DNA of 11,577 bases from assembly GCA_030374735.1 (NCBI GenBank), contig JASCIV010000828.1, forward strand, positions 1-11,577. Reading direction: 5' to 3'. The position numbers and the translations under genes were made by a program. Positions 7,625-11,577 of the stretch are shown one piece after another (position 1 is the stretch's first letter; each line of letters starts with the position of its first letter). The notes under the pieces were generated by a model. It worked only from the letters and a program-made list of their open reading frames with translations, was not told the origin of the DNA and ran no database searches. Origin of the DNA: Gracilaria caudata. Taxonomy: Eukaryota > Rhodophyta > Florideophyceae > Gracilariales > Gracilariaceae.

Positions 7625-7711
7625 ATGGGGGACTTGAACAACGAGGGAAAAACAGACGAGGAGATTCGCATACTGTGCGTCTGCGTCACCCTCACGCTCA
7701 AGTCACGATAA
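7625..7711 (+). other. Possible upstream ORF before the glycosyltransferase
   Basis: ATG at 7625 opens a 28-codon frame ending in TAA at 7709-7711, about 200 bp before the glycosyltransferase ATG. If the transcript starts left of 7625, this could act as an upstream ORF. The transcription start is unknown, so this is only a possibility. Confidence 0.15.
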
Positions 7712-7912
7712 CGCACACTGCCCGTATCTGACAGAACTGCAGAACTCTACTCGTCATTCGTGACAGACAGCAACTCAAAGAAGCGGGAACTGGAGTTTAG
7801 GAAAGTTCCTTTCATTGTCAGTTCTCCCGTCCCTCGTGCTACAAACCAATTACTCTTCGTAACATATCCTTTACTCCTTCATTCAGTTCCGAGCCTATTG
7901 CCGTCAAATACA

Positions 7913-9394
7913 ATGCTTCTCTCAATCCACTACAACAATATAGGTGAAAAGGCTCGATCGATGATATCTTCGGCAGTTCAGAATGTCAACAACTCTAAAC
8001 CGAAGAACTGGACTTCGAAGCACTCTTATCTTGTGTTCGTTCACTTTGTAGTGGTGCTCTTGGTGTTTCGAGGTGCGCACAAGTTCCAAAGAAGGACCGG
8101 CGCCATCTATCCCATGCTCACCTCATCAAGACAGCATTTTCTCAGCGCTGTTCGTCCATACAGCTCTCTTAATGAGGTGGACAGACAATTGGCTGGAACC
8201 GATTACTTGCAAGCCCCACAGCTACACAAAAGCCATGTTGATGCTCTTCGTGTGTTGGTGGACGACTACATCCAATTTCACAAACGGAACAGGCATAATG
8301 CAACGCGAATCCTCATCTACAGACCGCGACGAACTGGTTTGGGCGACCGCCTTAATGTTCTGGCGTTTGCGTTTTGGGCTGCTTCTGTTTCTCAGCGTCT
8401 GTTTCTTGTTGACTGGCAATACCCCTTTCCCCTCACCCAACTTCTTCAGAACGCGAACTCCGATGTTGACTTGTTCTTCAGTCAACAAACGGACGATCCT
8501 AAGAATGAAACGCTCAGCGGAAATTCGTCTTCAAAGGTTGTGTACCTAAAGCCAGACACGAAAGGACTGAAGGAATATGAATCCACGATTTTGTCAAAGG
8601 TGAGAGTGGTAATCATCGAAACGCATTACCATGTACCACACCTACCGAAGGCTTTCATTGAGAAGAGATTCCCCGCGGGAGTGCTTCCATCATACGTGAA
8701 CGGCGTGGCCTCAACGATCACCTTCCTCCGTATCGTGTACCATCACGTGTTCAAGTTGAGCAATGAAATGCTTCAACATCAAAAACATATGAGTGAAAGC
8801 ATGAGAATCAGACCTATTTTCCCCTCTCATCTACAAACGTCAACAGTGAACAAGAGCTCAGAAGGTTTGGGCAGTATTGTCGAAGAGTTTGATGAAAGCG
8901 CGCGTCCGTACATCGCGGTACATGCAAGAGTGGGTACCGGAGTGGGAGAAGCAAAAGGCGCTCGATTTCTGGATATCAGCGGAGACATGAAGACCGGGGC
9001 ACTGTGTCTGGCTTCAAGGGCTGTGAGATTGGCGCACATGTCGGGAAATCCACCGCTTCCAATCTACTTGGCCACCGATACACCGTCATTTAGAACCATT
9101 TTCCGGGAGGTTGTCGCAAACTTCAGTCATGGACGCGTTGAAGTCGTCGGTGGAGATTGGGATGTGATGCATATCAATGCGTTTACGCTTCCAGACGATT
9201 CGGGTGTGGTGCGAACACCCAAGCAGCAAAAGGCGTTGCGAGATATGTTTGTGGATTTTGTGATGCTAGGTCATGCTGAACATATGATCGCGCTGTACAG
9301 TTCTTTTCCTCGCATGGCGCAAGGAGTGGGAACGGCGCGGACGTTGACCGAGTTGCGTAACGAAGTGTGTTTCAAGGTGGAGAAGTGGAAGTGA
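7913..9394 (+). CDS. Type II membrane glycosyltransferase, fucosyltransferase superfamily (FUT8/NodZ-like)
   Basis: Predicted to transfer a sugar, probably fucose from GDP-fucose, onto glycans in the Golgi lumen. The ATG at 7913 (A at -3) gives 493 aa. The frame is open 51 codons further left, but with no ATG. Residues about 37-54 form one hydrophobic anchor (YLVFVHFVVVLLVF) after a short cytosolic tail, the type II layout of Golgi transferases. The luminal part carries the GT-B motifs in order: GLGDRLN at 142-148 followed by LFLVDW ending at 168, as in the NodZ/FUT8/plant FUT group; IAVHARVGTG at 334-343, the position of the H-x-R donor-binding motif; YLATDTPSF near 385-393, matching the Y-L-A-T-D-D-P-S of FUT8; and DFVMLGHAEHMIALYSSFPRMA at 448-469, the D-x-x-x-L...SS-x-x-x-R-x-A motif. 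Sequons occur at N129, N198, N204, N313 and N403. The exact acceptor and linkage cannot be told. Another GDP-sugar transferase of the same fold is possible. No introns are needed. Confidence 0.8.
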   Translation: MLLSIHYNNIGEKARSMISSAVQNVNNSKPKNWTSKHSYLVFVHFVVVLLVFRGAHKFQRRTGAIYPMLTSSRQHFLSAVRPYSSLNEVDRQLAGTDYLQAPQLHKSHVDALRVLVDDYIQFHKRNRHNATRILIYRPRRTGLGDRLNVLAFAFWAASVSQRLFLVDWQYPFPLTQLLQNANSDVDLFFSQQTDDPKNETLSGNSSSKVVYLKPDTKGLKEYESTILSKVRVVIIETHYHVPHLPKAFIEKRFPAGVLPSYVNGVASTITFLRIVYHHVFKLSNEMLQHQKHMSESMRIRPIFPSHLQTSTVNKSSEGLGSIVEEFDESARPYIAVHARVGTGVGEAKGARFLDISGDMKTGALCLASRAVRLAHMSGNPPLPIYLATDTPSFRTIFREVVANFSHGRVEVVGGDWDVMHINAFTLPDDSGVVRTPKQQKALRDMFVDFVMLGHAEHMIALYSSFPRMAQGVGTARTLTELRNEVCFKVEKWK

Positions 9395-10181
9395 ACGAAA
9401 CACGGGCCAATCCGGGCGGATTTGTAGTCATACGAAGCCTGATGTGGTACGACGGTAAGCTTACTCGAGGGTGAGGCCGCGGCGAAAGAGCCTAGCTTTG
9501 CATGTTCTTTTTTGGGTTTACTAAAGCTTTTCAAATGGTTCTTTGAATGAACTTCGTAATGCGTTCATCCGTGGGCCGGTTTCTAACGTACTGATCAGCA
9601 GATCAACAGTGTTCGTACGCGTAGTGACACTCGGTAAGACCGTTGTACGAGAGCGTTTGCAAGAAAGAAGCGGACGTCCGTCTCTACCTTTGCTTGCATG
9701 AAGTCAACACAATTTGATGTTGGTGATGAGATTGACGCGCGGTGTGAACATCATGTTGAAATGTTGAATCTCACATGTCTTTTCTAATACACACTGAATG
9801 TTTATGCGTTCTATTCCTTTATCGTGCGACGCTGGGTTAATGCGTACTAAATTCGACGCGTGCTCATTACTTTTTCGTGAATGGGATTCCCATCAAGAAA
9901 CGTGGGCCGCGAACAGGGGCACCAGTATGGAGTTGCGTCTCTCACTTCCTCGATCATCAACTTGATGAGAAAGTCAAAGACAAGTGTGCATATGTTGGCG
10001 TCTTATGCTAAGAGGTCATGACTTAAACCTCATGAGGCTCATGAGGCGCTGCCGAGACTGAAACCAAGAGAAAAACAGGCCGATGGAGTTCAAACCAGAC
10101 CCCGAAGTTCAGAAGCTGAGAAGCCGACGTCTTGTGTTGTGGGACAATGCGTCGTCGGCAACAGTGAGCATGACATGTTGT
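9395..10181. other. Intergenic region between convergent genes
   Basis: This is the shared 3' side of the + strand glycosyltransferase and the - strand gene at 10182. No AATAAA was found on the + strand, and no gene or RNA is evident. A + strand ORF starting at 10083 runs into the opposite-strand gene and is treated as a shadow. Small palindromes occur at 9954-9968 (TCATCAA-C-TTGATGA) and 10028-10046. Confidence 0.45.
10028..10046. repeat. Tandem palindromic 9-mer
   Basis: CTCATGAGG is repeated exactly in tandem at 10029-10037 and 10038-10046. The first copy, with the preceding C, forms the perfect palindrome CCTCATGAGG. It lies about 135 bp beyond the stop of the - strand gene. Confidence 0.45.
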
Positions 10182-11577
10182 CTAAGACTCAGGGACGATG
10201 AAAGGTCTGAGTTGGACAAACTGTCGTGTATGCAACACAATATCAGCGACGACGTTGATCTGATCGGCATTGGTAGTACTAAGCTCCAAAGCGGTAATGC
10301 TGACGCGCTCCAACTGAGAGGACTCGTACGCTGAGGCGGTGGCCAAGCCTCCTACAAACAGCCGCAACTCACGGAAGCGCTGTTGAGCAAAAGCCCAGCA
10401 CTGCTCAAACGAAGTATCGTCCGCATGATGCGCTTCGTGGTCTGCAAGCTCCGTGCATTGCGAAAGCTGTGCGTGGTCGTCGAGAATCTGTTGGATTTGT
10501 TGCGCACTCCATGACAGTTGCAGACGGGGCAGATATTGATGAACGAGTTGCTTCATTTGGTCGGTAGACAACGCTGCAAGTTGCTGCGGCAGCAACGGAG
10601 GTTGCGGCAGTAAGCGCTGCACATCCGGGGTGAAGAACAGCGGCTTCCGCGGTGCTAGTTTGTACAACGCGGCCAGCACGCGCGACGCAGAAGCACCGGC
10701 CATGCCGCGGTGCTGCTCGGCAGACAGATGAATCTGAACGCCCATGAGCTTTCGATGCACATCGGCACAGAGCGTCTGCAACAGCAGCACCAGATTGGGA
10801 ACGTCAGTGTGCGGATCGCAAATGCCCAGCAAGTGGAACGACAAGAAGTTCATCTGCGGCGAAAACAGCACCACGCGCGCCTCGAGACCGCCAAAGCCAA
10901 AGTACGGACTGGCGTGCAAGTGAAGCGAGAACGTCCAGCTTTGGTTGAGCAGCTTTGAGATGGCGAGCAGATTAAACGACATCACGTTACGCTGCAATAA
11001 CGCCGCATCTCGAGACCATTTCTCCAAGCCGTCGCTTGCTTTTGCACCTTCTTCCACCTCATCAACATCCAACGGTTCTTCGCGCTGCTTACGCACCAGT
11101 CCGCCCGCTTCCGCCGCACGTTGCAACGACCGCATCAAATGCGCCACCGTCTGAAAGCTAAACCCGTACATCACATGCGCCAAAACCGCACGCTCAAACT
11201 TGCTCCCGCGCAACTCGCACGCAACGGCGCGCGTGCCATCTTCGTGCGACAGAACGTCTTCGCTCTCCACGAGTAACGGATCGCATGACAGGGTGAACAG
11301 CCGTGGCACTAGACGATGTACCACATCGAACGGCACGTCGGTGAGCGGCACGCTCACTTCCGGCAGCTCGCCCAGCACGGGAAGCCGCACGTCGGTGGGC
11401 TCATTCGCGCGCGCGGCGCGCAGCTTGTCGGGCAGCGGCGCGGGCGCCGGCGCGAACAACGAGCGCGCGAAGCGCACATGTGCGTTGGCCACGCCCATCG
11501 CGAGACGCGTCGCGTCAAGGGCGAGTCGCGCCGCACGTCGTCCACCAGACGGATGCGCACGCAGACGTGGGAGGGGG
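10182..11577 (-). CDS. Unknown large intracellular protein, partial (C-terminal 438+ aa)
   Basis: The stop is TAG at 10182-10184. The first ATG is at 11498 (438 aa), but the frame is open to the window edge, so the true start may lie outside. The DNA is clearly GC-richer than the rest of the window, with strong GC preference at third codon positions, which supports real coding. Numbered from that ATG: a Pro/Ala-rich stretch at 16-25, an acidic linker at 139-153 after Arg-rich residues, a mixed alpha/beta region at 170-245 with aromatic and hydrophobic strands (WTFSLHLHASPYFGFGG, then FSPQMNFLSFHLLG), and a Leu/Gln-rich helical part at 292-342. The C-terminal third is probably helical. There is no signal peptide, membrane segment or catalytic motif that I recognise, so no function is assigned. 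It reads like a subunit of a nuclear or cytosolic complex, but that is only an impression. A frame break near 11510-11530 is suspected (see findings). Confidence 0.7.
   Translation of the reverse strand, partial: PLPRLRAHPSGGRRAARLALDATRLAMGVANAHVRFARSLFAPAPAPLPDKLRAARANEPTDVRLPVLGELPEVSVPLTDVPFDVVHRLVPRLFTLSCDPLLVESEDVLSHEDGTRAVACELRGSKFERAVLAHVMYGFSFQTVAHLMRSLQRAAEAGGLVRKQREEPLDVDEVEEGAKASDGLEKWSRDAALLQRNVMSFNLLAISKLLNQSWTFSLHLHASPYFGFGGLEARVVLFSPQMNFLSFHLLGICDPHTDVPNLVLLLQTLCADVHRKLMGVQIHLSAEQHRGMAGASASRVLAALYKLAPRKPLFFTPDVQRLLPQPPLLPQQLAALSTDQMKQLVHQYLPRLQLSWSAQQIQQILDDHAQLSQCTELADHEAHHADDTSFEQCWAFAQQRFRELRLFVGGLATASAYESSQLERVSITALELSTTNADQINVVADIVLHTRQFVQLRPFIVPES

Noticed and set aside
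7615..7640. T-loop-like motif on the - strand (GTTCAAGTC) suggesting a tRNA
   Set aside because: The flanking bases do not form a T-stem and no acceptor or anticodon arm was found. The same applies to GTTCAAACC at 10087 and GTTCGAGAC on the - strand near 6760.
8073..8549. 158-codon + strand ORF inside the glycosyltransferase gene
   Set aside because: It is an alternative frame of a well-supported gene, and its composition is that of a shadow.
10083..10334. 83-codon + strand ORF starting with ATG
   Set aside because: Most of it overlaps the 3' end of the opposite-strand gene at 10182, which has clear codon bias.
1..11577. CRISPR array, insertion sequence or bacterial operon
   Set aside because: No spaced identical repeats, no transposase motifs with terminal inverted repeats, no Shine-Dalgarno sites and no closely packed co-directional genes.

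Overview
The window looks like nuclear DNA of an intron-poor eukaryote. Genes are sparse and monocistronic, starts sit in purine -3 ATG contexts, leaders are pyrimidine- or C/A-rich, AATAAA-type signals follow two genes, and there are secretory signal peptides and a type II Golgi-type glycosyltransferase. No Shine-Dalgarno sites or operons are visible. A red alga (florideophyte type) would fit, but that is an inference from style only; no marker gene settles it.

Layout. 1-1056: mostly non-coding, with one doubtful ORF (532-936). 1057-1551 (-): a small secreted protein of unknown family. 1552-5586: a long stretch without a confident gene. It holds a decayed coding segment (about 2200-2800, 'copy A'), a possible frameshifted secreted ORF (3299-3665), small repeats and a 35-bp near-perfect palindrome (5148-5182). 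5587-6054 (+): a small secreted cysteine-rich protein. 6055-7912: a second decayed coding segment (about 6598-7039, 'copy B') homologous to copy A, then a cluster of short repeats, a strong hairpin (7423-7478) and the upstream region of the next gene. 7913-9394 (+): a type II membrane glycosyltransferase of the fucosyltransferase superfamily (FUT8/NodZ-like motifs), the only gene assignable to a function. 9395-10181: intergenic region between convergent genes. 10182-window end (-): a large GC-richer gene of unknown family, running off the right edge and probably containing a frame break near 11510-11530.

The genes do not form an operon or a recognisable pathway. Three products (1057-1551, 5587-6054, 7913-9394) enter the secretory route. 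The most informative non-obvious structure is the pair of diverged, broken copies of one unknown protein-coding sequence, A and B, in the same orientation about 4.25 kb apart. I see no CRISPR array, tRNA, rRNA or intact transposon, and no evidence for a defence or biosynthetic system.
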